From: Firmicutes bacterium UBA1702
GTDB taxonomy: Bacteria; Bacillota; Clostridia; Peptostreptococcales; Anaerovoracaceae
Reading direction: 5' to 3'
Length of the DNA stretch: 64,000 bases
Assembly: GCA_002320005.1 (NCBI GenBank)
Contig: DCJK01000013.1
Span: forward strand, 62,001-126,000
Part shown: positions 54,049-62,045 of the stretch, one piece after another
Numbering within the stretch: position 1 is the first letter of the stretch
Layout: every line of letters starts with the position of its first letter
Made by a program: the position numbers and the translations under genes
The notes under the pieces: model-generated
Seen by the model: only the letters and a program-made list of their open reading frames with translations
Database searches by the model: none
What the model was told of the DNA's origin: nothing

Positions 54049-54990
54049 ATGAAAACAATATTTGTACTTAATCCAAAAGCCGGTAAAGGCAGGGGTCTGG
54101 ATAAGATTAAGGAAGAGGTTCTTGCTTCGGCGGATAAGTTGGGGGTGGAAGCCGGGATATATGTGACAAAGTCCAGGGGAGACGCAGAAAATTTCGCAAG
54201 GCTGGCAGCCTCAGAAGCCGAAAACGCAGGAGAAGAGATACATATAATTGCCTGCGGCGGGGACGGCACACTTAATGAGGTGCTAAACGGCGTTATGGGG
54301 TTTGACTGCGTAGCAGTAGGTGTAATGCCCACGGGCACAGGAAATGACTTTGTAAGAAACTTTCCTGATGCGGGAGATTTTATGAGTATTAACGCTCAGC
54401 TTAAGGGCAAAGTGGAAAGATGTGACGCCATCAGGTATTCAGGCTTCATAGACGGTCGGGAACAGACACGCTACTGTGCAAATATGTTCAACATAGGGTT
54501 TGACTGCAATGTGGTTGATCTTACCGCCACATTGAAAGAGTATCCTCTCTTGAAAGGCTCCTTTGCATATCTTGCTGCCGTCATGGGGATACTTATAAAG
54601 AAAAAAGGTGCAAATCTGAAGGTGGAAATAGACGGAGAAGTGGTGGAGGACGGACCTCTGCTTCTGACTGCCGTGGCCAACGGCGGCTTCTGCGGAGGAG
54701 GCGTCAACAGTGCCCCCAAAGCTTCACTGAGCGATGGGCTTATGGATATAAATGTGATATATAATGTCACCAGAAGAGAATTTCTGAAAAAATTTCCATA
54801 CTACGCCAAAGGCACTCACCTGGAGCTGAAGGGTATCGACGAGATATTACTGTTTAAGCAGGGACATGATGTGGTGATCACTCCCCTTGACGGAACCATG
54901 CGGCTGTGTACCGACGGCGAAATTGTCGATGCAGGCAGAGTACATATGGAAATGGTACCGGCGGCCTTTAACTTTATAGTACCTGTATAG
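54049..54990 (+). CDS. Diacylglycerol kinase-like lipid kinase (YegS/BmrU/DgkB type)
   Basis: A 313-residue DAGK-catalytic-domain protein: FVLNPKAGKGRGLDKI, IIACGGDGTLNEVLNGVM (nucleotide-binding GGDGT) and MPTGTGNDFVRN, then a beta-rich C-terminal half with MLIDGE-like ending LCTDGEIVDAGRVHM. It phosphorylates diacylglycerol or a related lipid at the membrane. The frame is open from a GTG at 54040; GGTGG precedes the ATG at 54049, so that was chosen. The divergent M29 gene starts 164 nt upstream. Confidence 0.92.
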   Translation: MKTIFVLNPKAGKGRGLDKIKEEVLASADKLGVEAGIYVTKSRGDAENFARLAASEAENAGEEIHIIACGGDGTLNEVLNGVMGFDCVAVGVMPTGTGNDFVRNFPDAGDFMSINAQLKGKVERCDAIRYSGFIDGREQTRYCANMFNIGFDCNVVDLTATLKEYPLLKGSFAYLAAVMGILIKKKGANLKVEIDGEVVEDGPLLLTAVANGGFCGGGVNSAPKASLSDGLMDINVIYNVTRREFLKKFPYYAKGTHLELKGIDEILLFKQGHDVVITPLDGTMRLCTDGEIVDAGRVHMEMVPAAFNFIVPV

Positions 54991-55037
54991 GGCTTGCGCC
55001 GGGCAGATGCTCATATCTCAACAGATGCAGATATAAT

Positions 55038-55104
55038 AAAATGTTGGCACATACTTTCTGAAGGAGGAGATCCTCCAAATGAGAAAGAAGCCAACATTTT
55101 TTTA
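55038..55104 (+). terminator. Composite hairpin/terminator after the lipid-kinase gene
   Basis: AAAATGTTGGC (55038-55048) pairs with GCCAACATTTT (55090-55100), followed by TTTTA. Inside it GGAGGA-GA-TCCTCC (55063-55076) forms a second stem that includes an AGGAGG sequence. A TATAAT-like element overlaps the left arm. Confidence 0.65.
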
Positions 55105-55128
55105 TGCTTCGGATGTGCCTGTGCCCCA

Positions 55129-55941
55129 TCATTCTTCCACCTTAACCGACAGTTTAATAAGATAATTATAATATCCGTCGGTGGACAGATCATCAAGAAT
55201 CACATCTTCATAAATATAATCTCCCAGAGTAAGACCCTCCGATGCCGCATAATTTATCAGTTTCAGGCAGTTCTCACCCACATTGCGGTATCCGTGGTCA
55301 TCGTAGATAACCAGGTATTCTCCACCGGGCGAAGTAAAGGTTTCTCCGGAAGATAAAGGCTCATCTATCACCGTATAAAATTTGGAATATCTGAAACCGG
55401 ATGAATTTACATGGGGTACAGGGATGATGCTTCCTATGGGGCACGCATTATAAAGCCCCAGCCTGTCACAGTAGTCCAGATGATCGCCAAGTGCCTCCAT
55501 GACGGCTGCATCGTTTTCCGGTCCGTTATAATCCGACATGACCATGTGGCGCTGAGACATAACGCTTCGGGTTACAATACCGCTTACGGCATTGCAGCCT
55601 TCTTTTGTCACGTTGATTTTATTGGAAATATATTTTTTTGACCAATTTAGCGCTTTTACTTTTTTGTCTATTTCAGCACTTTTGGATTCCATCAGAGCTA
55701 TAAGAGCTTCAGGAGAGCGGTGATCCATGTGAGCTTTTATTTCTTTTATATGTACTCCCAGGTCTCTCAGCATGGTGATTACCGTAAAGGTCTCTATCTG
55801 AGTGTAGGAATAATACCGGTACCCGTTTTCCGCAACGATGTCAGGTTTAAATATACCTTCCTTGTCATAATAAAAAAGAGTCTGCTTGCCTACGCCGCAT
55901 ATTCCGGCAAACTCTCCGGTGGTAAAATAATTTTTGTGCAT
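55129..55941 (-). CDS. MerR family transcriptional regulator with an effector-binding domain
   Basis: A 270-residue regulator. The MerR winged helix reads FTTGEFAGICGVGKQTLFYYDKEGIFKP, then YRYYSYTQIETFTVITMLRDLG with a coiled-coil dimer helix. The C-terminal 150 residues resemble the GyrI/BmrR-type ligand-binding domain (VPHVNSSGFRYSKFYTVID). It may respond to hydrophobic compounds or antibiotics. AGGTGAT precedes the ATG. It is monocistronic and divergent from prmA. No efflux pump gene is adjacent. Confidence 0.87.
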   Translation of the reverse strand: MHKNYFTTGEFAGICGVGKQTLFYYDKEGIFKPDIVAENGYRYYSYTQIETFTVITMLRDLGVHIKEIKAHMDHRSPEALIALMESKSAEIDKKVKALNWSKKYISNKINVTKEGCNAVSGIVTRSVMSQRHMVMSDYNGPENDAAVMEALGDHLDYCDRLGLYNACPIGSIIPVPHVNSSGFRYSKFYTVIDEPLSSGETFTSPGGEYLVIYDDHGYRNVGENCLKLINYAASEGLTLGDYIYEDVILDDLSTDGYYNYLIKLSVKVEE

Positions 55942-56074
55942 AAATCACCTCATAGGATTGGGCATGATTTTGTAACTTCTGTCCTTCTATTCTAACATTT
56001 CCGCAGAGAAAAGACAAATCCTTTGATATCAGGGGGATGTTGGTGTAAAATACAAGATACAGGAGGAATTAAAA

Positions 56075-56998
56075 ATGAAATATCTGCAGATTGACATAGA
56101 AATAAGAAAAAAGGAGATTGAACCTGTATTGGGGCTTCTGCTGGTAAATGGAATTACCGATACGGTCATCGAAGACCCGGCTGACCTGGACAGACTTCTG
56201 AACAAGGAAGTAGAGTATGAGTGGGATTATATCTCGCCTGAAGTTCTTGCCAGAAAAGACAGCTGCCCTAAAATCACTTTTTATCTGGAAGATACCCGGG
56301 ACAACAGGAAGAAAGCTGAGGATATTGCGGAAGCGGTGGTCGGAGATTTTCCCGAAGCCTGTATAAAGACAAGTCTCGATGATGACGAAGAATGGAAGGA
56401 CAAGTGGAAAGAATTTTTCAAGCCTGCCAGAGTGGGAGAAAGGATTGTGGTTAAACCCACATGGGAGGAATATGCACCGGAGGAAAAAGATCTGGTAATT
56501 GAAATTGATCCGGGTATGGCCTTTGGAACAGGCACCCATGAGACCACCTCCATGTGTATAAAGCTAATGGAAAAGTATGTAAAGCCGGGAGATATGGTTC
56601 TTGATGTAGGATGCGGCTCGGGCATCCTTTCGGTAGCTGCATCGCTTCTGGGAGCAGGCAACACTCTTGCGGTGGATATAGATCCGGAGGCCGTAAAGGT
56701 GGCATCTGAAAATGTAGTTCTAAACGGCTGCAGTGACAGAGTTGCCGTAATGGAGGGAAACTTGGTGGAAGGTATAGATTTTAAAGCCCATGTGGTGGCT
56801 GCAAATCTCATGGCGGATCTGGTAATGATGCTCAGCAACCATGTGGCATCTCACCTTCTTCCGGGAGGAATATATATATCTTCGGGAATCCTTACGGAAA
56901 AAGAGAAGATTGTCAGTGAAGCTATTGTGAAATGCGGATTCAGAATAATAGAAGTTATCCATGACGGCATGTGGTGTGCTATTGCGGCAACTCTTTAA
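56075..56998 (+). CDS. prmA: Ribosomal protein L11 methyltransferase
   Basis: A 307-residue SAM methyltransferase. DEEWKDKWKEFFKPARVGERIVVKPTWEEY is the family's linker signature. DPGMAFGTGTHETTSMC and DVGCGSGILSVAASLLGA bind SAM, with AANLMADLVMML (NxxA-type) as the active-site loop. It trimethylates ribosomal protein L11. AGGAGG precedes the ATG. The stop codon is 11 nt before rsmE, the usual pair in Firmicutes, here far from dnaJ although the two regions are adjacent in many relatives. Confidence 0.95.
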   Translation: MKYLQIDIEIRKKEIEPVLGLLLVNGITDTVIEDPADLDRLLNKEVEYEWDYISPEVLARKDSCPKITFYLEDTRDNRKKAEDIAEAVVGDFPEACIKTSLDDDEEWKDKWKEFFKPARVGERIVVKPTWEEYAPEEKDLVIEIDPGMAFGTGTHETTSMCIKLMEKYVKPGDMVLDVGCGSGILSVAASLLGAGNTLAVDIDPEAVKVASENVVLNGCSDRVAVMEGNLVEGIDFKAHVVAANLMADLVMMLSNHVASHLLPGGIYISSGILTEKEKIVSEAIVKCGFRIIEVIHDGMWCAIAATL

Positions 56999-57009
56999 AG
57001 GAGAAATTC

Positions 57010-57756
57010 ATGAGCAGATTTTTTGTCAGACCTGAGGACATCTCAGGAGGAAAAATATATATAACCGACAGAGGAGATATACACCACATGAAAAAGGTGC
57101 TTCGGCTGGCTTACGGCGACGAGGTGGATATTTCCGACGGAGCAGTGTGGGAGTACAGAGCCAGAATAGAAGAGATAGGTGAAAACCAGGCGGTGCTGAC
57201 CATTGTTGACAAGCAGAAATTTGCCAGAGAACCTCATATCAGGATAACGCTGTTTCAGGGCATACCAAAGGCCGGGAAGATGGAAGGCATTATCCAGAAA
57301 TCCGTTGAACTGGGCGTAGACAAAATAGTGCCTGTGTTTATGGAAAGAACGGTAGTGGTTGACAAGGGCAATTTTTGTAAGAAACTGGAACGCTGGCAGA
57401 AGATAAGCGATGAGGCGGTAAAACAGTGTAAACGCGGAATGATACCACAGATAGAGAACTCCTGCAGATTTGAGGAAGCCCTTACCATGCTGAAGGATTA
57501 CGACCTAATTCTGTTTCCGTATGAAAACGAAGAAAATACCACCATCAAGGACTGTCTGAGAGGAATTACCGGCAGCGGAGAAAGCCCGGAGACGGTAGCC
57601 ATAATAATAGGGCCGGAAGGCGGATTCAGCGACAGAGAGGCTGTAATGCTGGACGGTGCCGGAAGCAGACGGGTGACGTTGGGAAAAACAATTCTCAGGA
57701 CGGAAACCGCCGGTCCTGCTGCCATTGCCATGACCATGTACGAGCTGGAGTTGTAA
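57010..57756 (+). CDS. rsmE: 16S rRNA m3U1498 methyltransferase
   Basis: A 248-residue SPOUT methyltransferase. It begins MSRFFVRPED, has DIHHMKKVLRLAYGDEV (RNA-binding PUA-like domain), and SVELGVDKIVPVFMERTVV. The knot region reads IIGPEGGFSDREA, then VTLGKTILRTETAGPAAIAM. It methylates U1498 of 16S rRNA. The frame is open from 56971 inside prmA, but AAAGGAG before the ATG at 57010 fixes the start. Confidence 0.96.
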   Translation: MSRFFVRPEDISGGKIYITDRGDIHHMKKVLRLAYGDEVDISDGAVWEYRARIEEIGENQAVLTIVDKQKFAREPHIRITLFQGIPKAGKMEGIIQKSVELGVDKIVPVFMERTVVVDKGNFCKKLERWQKISDEAVKQCKRGMIPQIENSCRFEEALTMLKDYDLILFPYENEENTTIKDCLRGITGSGESPETVAIIIGPEGGFSDREAVMLDGAGSRRVTLGKTILRTETAGPAAIAMTMYELEL

Positions 57757-58646
57757 TTAAAAAATACAACACTTTTTCTACCTTTGAATTGTCAGCAGAG
57801 GATAAACCGACTTATGCCAACAGCATAATTGCAGAAAACATTCTGAAAATGGTAAAGAAAGAGCCTGTAATCAGCACCATTCAGGAAGCACGCGCAGGAG
57901 ATTTCGGTGAGGTATTTACCGTAATCGGCACTGTGGCCAACGGAACTGCTGAAAGCGGAAATGCTTTCTTCGATACTATTTACATTCAGGATGAAAAAGG
58001 AAACGGAATCAATGTATTCCCTATCAATGACAATACTATCAAGCGCGGCGACCGCGTAATGATAACCGGTGCCGTAAGCGAATACATAGGTGACAAACAG
58101 CTCTCGGCTATTAACGTTACAGTCCTCGAAGGACAGGAAGAAGTTGTTATCAACGATGTTACCACCAAGGAAGCTGATGACTATGATACCAACTTCGGAA
58201 TGCTGGTTCGCGTAAAGGGCTATGTCAAGAGTGTTACCATGGCAGGAGACCTGATTGAATCCATTGTTGTTGAAGACGAAAGCGGAGTATCCTGCAGACT
58301 GTTTATCGACGGATATATCGGATATTCTGATGAAAACTCTGCAGAACTGGAAACTTTCGTTAAGGAGGGTGCATATATCAGCGGAATCGGATTTGTTTCC
58401 CACAATGCTGAAGGAAACAGACTGAGGGGACGTGACCGCTCGGAAATCATTCCGGCAACAGCACCTTCAGGTGATATTAACGGCGATGATATCAACAACT
58501 CCGACAACGGCGATAAGACCGATACAAACAAGCCGAATACAGGAGATGCAAGCAACGTGCTCCTGTGGACAATTCTTCTGATTGTAAGCGGAGGAATGAC
58601 GGCCAAAATTTCTGTTTCAAGAAAAAGAAAACAGGAAGAAAGATAA
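57757..58646 (+). pseudogene. 5'-truncated OB-fold surface protein with a sortase-type C-terminus
   Basis: The frame is open from the rsmE end and has no start with a ribosome binding site. The first possible start is a TTG at 57789, which gives 285 residues without a signal peptide. The C-terminus is a cell-wall sorting signal: KPNTGDASN, a hydrophobic helix, and a basic RKRKQEER tail. The middle (residues about 25-205) contains two OB-fold-like repeats with FFDTIYIQDEKGNGINVFPI and NFGMLVRVKGYVKSV, as found near the C-termini of large secreted nucleases and metallohydrolases. A sorting signal needs a signal peptide for export, so the 5' part of a larger gene was probably deleted at the rsmE junction. 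Confidence 0.65.
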
Positions 58647-58655
58647 AAGATAATT

Positions 58656-58689
58656 AAAAAAATCCGGGGCTCTAAGCTCCGGATTTTTT
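58656..58689. terminator. Bidirectional terminator between the truncated gene and the small membrane protein
   Basis: An A-rich left arm with TCCGGGGCT pairs with AGCTCCGGA and T6 around CTA. It serves the plus-strand remnant and overlaps the stop codon of the minus-strand 54-codon gene. Confidence 0.8.
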
Positions 58690-58852
58690 ATTCTTCTTCT
58701 CTCTGCCATTTAAGGACTTTGCGGTAGGTGTTGCATCCGAATATGATTCCTACCACCAGAACGCCTGCGATGCTCAGGTTTCTTACGATCTTTGATACGT
58801 CTACGCTGACAGTGATGTCTGCTGTTTTCTCGCCTTTTTTAGGTAAATTCAT
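58688..58852 (-). CDS. Small membrane protein, 54 aa, downstream of a secreted deacetylase gene
   Basis: An ORF of 54 codons with GGAGGTGA just before its ATG (58850-58852 on the complement). The product begins MNLPKKGEKTADITVSVDVS, then a transmembrane helix (residues about 24-40) with a Cys at its end, and YRKVLKWQREEE. It is unrecognised. The start lies 26 nt after the stop codon of the polysaccharide deacetylase gene, so the two are probably co-transcribed. Confidence 0.65.
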   Translation of the reverse strand: MNLPKKGEKTADITVSVDVSKIVRNLSIAGVLVVGIIFGCNTYRKVLKWQREEE

Positions 58853-58878
58853 GTTGTTCACCTCCGTATAAATACATT

Positions 58879-59748
58879 TTACCAGATAATCTTGTTCATG
58901 TCAAAATCAGGTGTGCGGAGAAATCTTTTTAATCCGAAAAGAGAATCACTGTCGCCCCGCCGTATTTCATTCATCTTCTGGTAGCTTGTAAGAGAAATTT
59001 TAAAACCGGCCTCTTTAAGTATTGCATCTGCGCTTCTGTCCTTGGGATAAGAGCCGTAAGGCCAGGCAAAAACTACAGGGACGGTGCCGGAAGCCGCAGA
59101 TATCTTCCGGCTGTTGAGTTCCAGATCTTCTCTGAGAATAAGGGAATAAGTTTCAAAGCTCTCCCCGGCCTTCATATCCGCACCCTTTCTGCCGCCTTCG
59201 GTGGAGTGAAGATTATAAGTATGGCTGCCTATTTCTATGTTTCCTTCTGCAGCCATTATTGAAATTTCGCCCCAGGAGAGGCTGGAATTAAAAAGATTCC
59301 GGTATATGTCATCGGAACTGGAATCGCACTGGCTGCCTATAACGGATATTACAGATTTCATGTGGTATTTCTGAAGCAGAGGAAAAGCAAGAGAGTAATT
59401 ATTGGCATAGCCGTCATCGAAGGTTATAAGGACAGGTTTAGCGGGAAGCGGACTGCCTTTTTCAACGTAGTCTATGAGCTGGGCAGCGGAAACACTGGTG
59501 AAGCCATTTTCGCCCAGCCATTCCAGATCCGAACGGAAAGTATCGGCAGTAATAGTGTAGTCGTTTACCTTTGCCTTGCTGTCAGTAATTCCGTGATACA
59601 TAAGTACAGGAAGGGTAACGGAATCACGACTGTCAGGAATCACCGGAGATGATGAAGATGCGGTTAAACAGGAGGCGGAAAAAAGAACCATGGAGGAAAT
59701 TGCCAGAATTGCGGTGATGATCGTAATGAAAAATGCTTTCTTTTTCAT
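58879..59748 (-). CDS. Secreted polysaccharide deacetylase (carbohydrate esterase 4)
   Basis: A 289-residue protein with a signal peptide (residues 1-32, hydrophobic and ending near SCLTASSS) and a PgaB/YadE-like NodB domain: LPVLMYHGITD, LITFDDGYANNYSLAFPLL (catalytic Asp-Asp), EIGSHTYNLHS (zinc-binding HxxxxH) and VVFAWPYGSYPKD. It should remove acetyl groups from extracellular polysaccharide or murein. AAAGGATATGAATATAT upstream gives only a weak ribosome binding site. It is divergent from mtaB and followed by a 54-codon membrane protein. Confidence 0.88.
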   Translation of the reverse strand: MKKKAFFITIITAILAISSMVLFSASCLTASSSSPVIPDSRDSVTLPVLMYHGITDSKAKVNDYTITADTFRSDLEWLGENGFTSVSAAQLIDYVEKGSPLPAKPVLITFDDGYANNYSLAFPLLQKYHMKSVISVIGSQCDSSSDDIYRNLFNSSLSWGEISIMAAEGNIEIGSHTYNLHSTEGGRKGADMKAGESFETYSLILREDLELNSRKISAASGTVPVVFAWPYGSYPKDRSADAILKEAGFKISLTSYQKMNEIRRGDSDSLFGLKRFLRTPDFDMNKIIW

Positions 59749-59833
59749 ATATATTCATATCCTTTCAACGGAATATTTTATTCCTAAAAGCCCATCCATA
59801 TGATATAATGATGCCATGGAAAAGGAAAATAAA

Positions 59834-61147
59834 ATGCGAGTAGCTTTTCACACTCTGGGGTGCAAGGTGAATCAGTACGAAACAGAAGCCATGAGACAGC
59901 AGTTTGCCGCACGGGGATTTGAGCCTGTGGGCGAGGAAGACATGGCGGAAGTATATGTTATAAATACATGTACCGTGACAAATCTGGCTGACCGCAAGTC
60001 AAGGCAATATATACGGCGTATGAAAAAGAAAAATCCGGATGCGGTGGTGGCGGTTACAGGCTGCTACGCGCAGGTAAAACCGGAGGAACTTGAAGCGCTG
60101 CCGGAAGTTGACATTGTGGCAGGCACAGGTGAAAAAGAAAATATAATTGAATATGTGATGGACTTCATATCTGAAGGCAAGAGCCAGCTGCACATAAAAA
60201 GCTATGATGAGCTTTGCGAATATAGCGGAAGCGGCATCATAACATCCATGGAATCGCGCACCAGAGCATATATCAAGGTACAAGAGGGATGTGACAGATT
60301 CTGCAGTTACTGCCTTATTCCGTTTGCACGTGGCAGAGTAAGAAGCCGCAATCCCGAAGAAATCCTGGAAGAGGCCGAGACTCTGATTTCACAGGGATTC
60401 AGAGAACTGATACTGACGGGAATAAACACAGCGCTTTACGGTACAGAAGATGGATTCACGGAGAAATACGGTATTGGCGCTGAAGAGGCAGGAATTGAGC
60501 ATATAATCAGCAGAATAAGCAGCTTGGAAGGAGACTTCAGAATAAGGCTGAGTTCACTGGAACCTGCGGTTATCAATGCCGAATACGTAAAGCGGCTGAT
60601 GAAGTATGACAAGCTGTGCCATCACCTGCATCTGTCGGCACAGAGCGGCAGCAGCCATGTGCTTGAACTAATGAACAGACCATACAATGTGGAAGATTAC
60701 ATGGACATAGTCAGGGTGCTGAGAAGCTGCGATCCATACTACGGCATAAGCACCGATATTATTGCCGGATTTCCCGGAGAGACAGAAGAAGACTTCCGCG
60801 GCAGCCTGGAGCTTATTGAAAAAGCCGGCTTCTGCAAGGTACATGGATTTAAATATTCGAAAAGAGAAGGAACGGCTGCTGCTCTCATGAAGGATCAGAT
60901 CCCGGCAGAGATAAAGAATTCCAGAATGGAACGGCTTCTTGATGCCGGCGAAAACTGCGCGCGCAGATTCTTTGAAGGATGCGTGGGGCAGAGGCGCAGA
61001 GTTCTCTTTGAGGAACAGGAAGGAGAATATGTTACCGGCTATACCGACAATTATATCAAGGTATACGCCCATGGCAGCGAGATAAACTGCTTTAAAGAAG
61101 TCACACTTCTTGAAATATACAAAGACGGAATGAAAGGAGAATTTTAA
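59834..61147 (+). CDS. mtaB: tRNA t6A37 methylthiotransferase MtaB
   Basis: A 437-residue radical SAM methylthiotransferase that converts t6A37 to ms2t6A37. The N-terminal UPF0004 domain has HTLGCKVNQYETEAM and NTCTVTNLADRKSRQ with GCYAQ, which holds the second cluster. The radical SAM motif is VQEGCDRFCSYCLIPFARG, and a TRAM-like C-terminus follows. The frame is open from 59816, but a TATAAT element at 59804-59809 puts transcription at about that point and AAGGA lies 7 nt before the ATG at 59834, so the latter was chosen. The HIT gene follows directly. Confidence 0.95.
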   Translation: MRVAFHTLGCKVNQYETEAMRQQFAARGFEPVGEEDMAEVYVINTCTVTNLADRKSRQYIRRMKKKNPDAVVAVTGCYAQVKPEELEALPEVDIVAGTGEKENIIEYVMDFISEGKSQLHIKSYDELCEYSGSGIITSMESRTRAYIKVQEGCDRFCSYCLIPFARGRVRSRNPEEILEEAETLISQGFRELILTGINTALYGTEDGFTEKYGIGAEEAGIEHIISRISSLEGDFRIRLSSLEPAVINAEYVKRLMKYDKLCHHLHLSAQSGSSHVLELMNRPYNVEDYMDIVRVLRSCDPYYGISTDIIAGFPGETEEDFRGSLELIEKAGFCKVHGFKYSKREGTAAALMKDQIPAEIKNSRMERLLDAGENCARRFFEGCVGQRRRVLFEEQEGEYVTGYTDNYIKVYAHGSEINCFKEVTLLEIYKDGMKGEF

Positions 61148-61489
61148 ATGGCAGACTGTGTATTTTGCATGATAGCAAACCACGAGATCCCATCCAACAT
61201 CGCCTACGAAGACGACAAGATAATCTGCTTCCATGACCTGGATCCCCAGGCACCGGTTCATGTTCTGGTTATCCCCAAGAAGCACATAGAGTCTCTGGAC
61301 GATGTAAAAGAAGAGGATAAGGAACTGATGGGTCATATTATGATAACCATCAAAAAGATAGCGGCAGAGCTGGGACTGGAGAAGGGCTACAGAGTGGTAA
61401 GCAACAACGGAGAGGATGCTTTCCAGACTGTAAAACATCTCCATTTCCACATACTGGGAAAGAGAAAACTTACCTGGCCGCCGGGCTGA
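61148..61489 (+). CDS. HIT family (HinT-like) nucleotide hydrolase
   Basis: A 113-residue histidine-triad protein: CVFCMIANHEIPSNIAYEDD, FHDLDPQAPVHVLVIPKKHI, and KHLHFHILGKRKLTWPPG, whose HxHxH pattern is the catalytic triad. It probably hydrolyses AMP-linked phosphoramidates. AAAGGAG precedes the ATG, and the gene directly abuts mtaB. Confidence 0.94.
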   Translation: MADCVFCMIANHEIPSNIAYEDDKIICFHDLDPQAPVHVLVIPKKHIESLDDVKEEDKELMGHIMITIKKIAAELGLEKGYRVVSNNGEDAFQTVKHLHFHILGKRKLTWPPG

Positions 61490-61554
61490 TAAACCCATAT
61501 AACGAGAGACATACTTGCAGACAGGAGAACTGTCCTGTCATATGCTTTGCTTTT

Positions 61555-61596
61555 AAAATCTGCCGGCATTTTCTGAGAATGCAGGCAGATTTTTTT
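61555..61596 (+). terminator. Terminator downstream of mtaB-HIT
   Basis: AAAATCTGCC (61555-61564) pairs with GGCAGATTTT (61584-61593), with GCATT/AATGC inside and T-rich sequence after. Confidence 0.8.
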
Positions 61597-61649
61597 GCTC
61601 TGTGCCAAATGTTGAGGCGGAGCAGGTTTGCAAATAAAAATTGTTTTTT

Positions 61650-61676
61650 CAGAGGGCTCAGACCCTCTGTTTTTAT
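61650..61676 (+). terminator. Second hairpin/terminator downstream of the HIT gene
   Basis: CAGAGGG (61650-61656), a 6-nt loop, CCCTCTG (61663-61669), then TTTTTATT. It could be a backup terminator or end an unannotated small transcript. Confidence 0.65.
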
Positions 61677-61904
61677 TGTCCAAAAGCATTTACCTTTTTC
61701 AAGGCAGTTCTTCTTCCAAAGGGTAAGACCCCAGGCACATGATCATCATGCTCGCTGATTGAAGCTGAGTATGTGTTGACGATCAATTTCTTTCCCATGG
61801 AAAACTGCTGAGATAACTGAAATTATTTTCAGCCATGGCATTAACTATTATAGGTGCTTTTTTCGCTGATAAAGAAACCCGGGTTTGATGTTCATATATG
61901 CGAG

Positions 61905-61918
61905 TGAATAAAAATTCT
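61905..61918 (+). promoter_or_regulatory. ARG-box-like site 1
   Basis: TGAATAAAAATTCT resembles the B. subtilis ArgR/AhrC consensus CATGAATAAAAATKCAAK. It lies 28 nt upstream of an even closer copy. Confidence 0.45.
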
Positions 61919-61946
61919 ATAAAAGTGGCGAAAACACGAAAAAATA

Positions 61947-61960
61947 TGAATAAAAATTCA
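61947..61960 (+). promoter_or_regulatory. ARG-box-like site 2
   Basis: TATGAATAAAAATTCAAAA matches the AhrC consensus CATGAATAAAAATKCAAK at all but about two positions. It ends 8 nt before the -35 of the C69 promoter, a position suited to repression or activation by ArgR. Confidence 0.55.
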
Positions 61961-61968
61961 AAAAAGCA

Positions 61969-61997
61969 TTGCATTTATTCATTAACACTGCTATAAT
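61969..61997 (+). promoter_or_regulatory. Sigma-A promoter of the C69 peptidase gene
   Basis: TTGCAT (61969-61974), a 17-nt spacer, and TATAAT (61992-61997), 48 nt before the start codon. Confidence 0.75.
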
Positions 61998-62045
61998 CCC
62001 ACATATAAACAACAACGATAAGACCTAAGAGAGGGGAAGACTGAA

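Larger units (their letters stand above)
61490..61904. other. Intergenic stretch between the HIT gene and the C69 promoter
   Basis: No supported gene. It contains two terminators (61555-61596 and 61650-61676), a small GACAGG/CCTGTC hairpin (61520-61539), and about 230 bp of AT-rich sequence without ORFs. Confidence 0.5.

Noticed and set aside
52776..54338. 520-codon frame upstream of the M29 aminopeptidase
   Set aside because: The extra 150 codons run into the divergent lipid-kinase gene, lack a ribosome binding site, and precede the real ATG at 53885, which has GGAGG.
61969..61988. Third ARG box overlapping the C69 promoter
   Set aside because: TTGCATTTATTCATT lacks two bases of the inverted consensus spacing.
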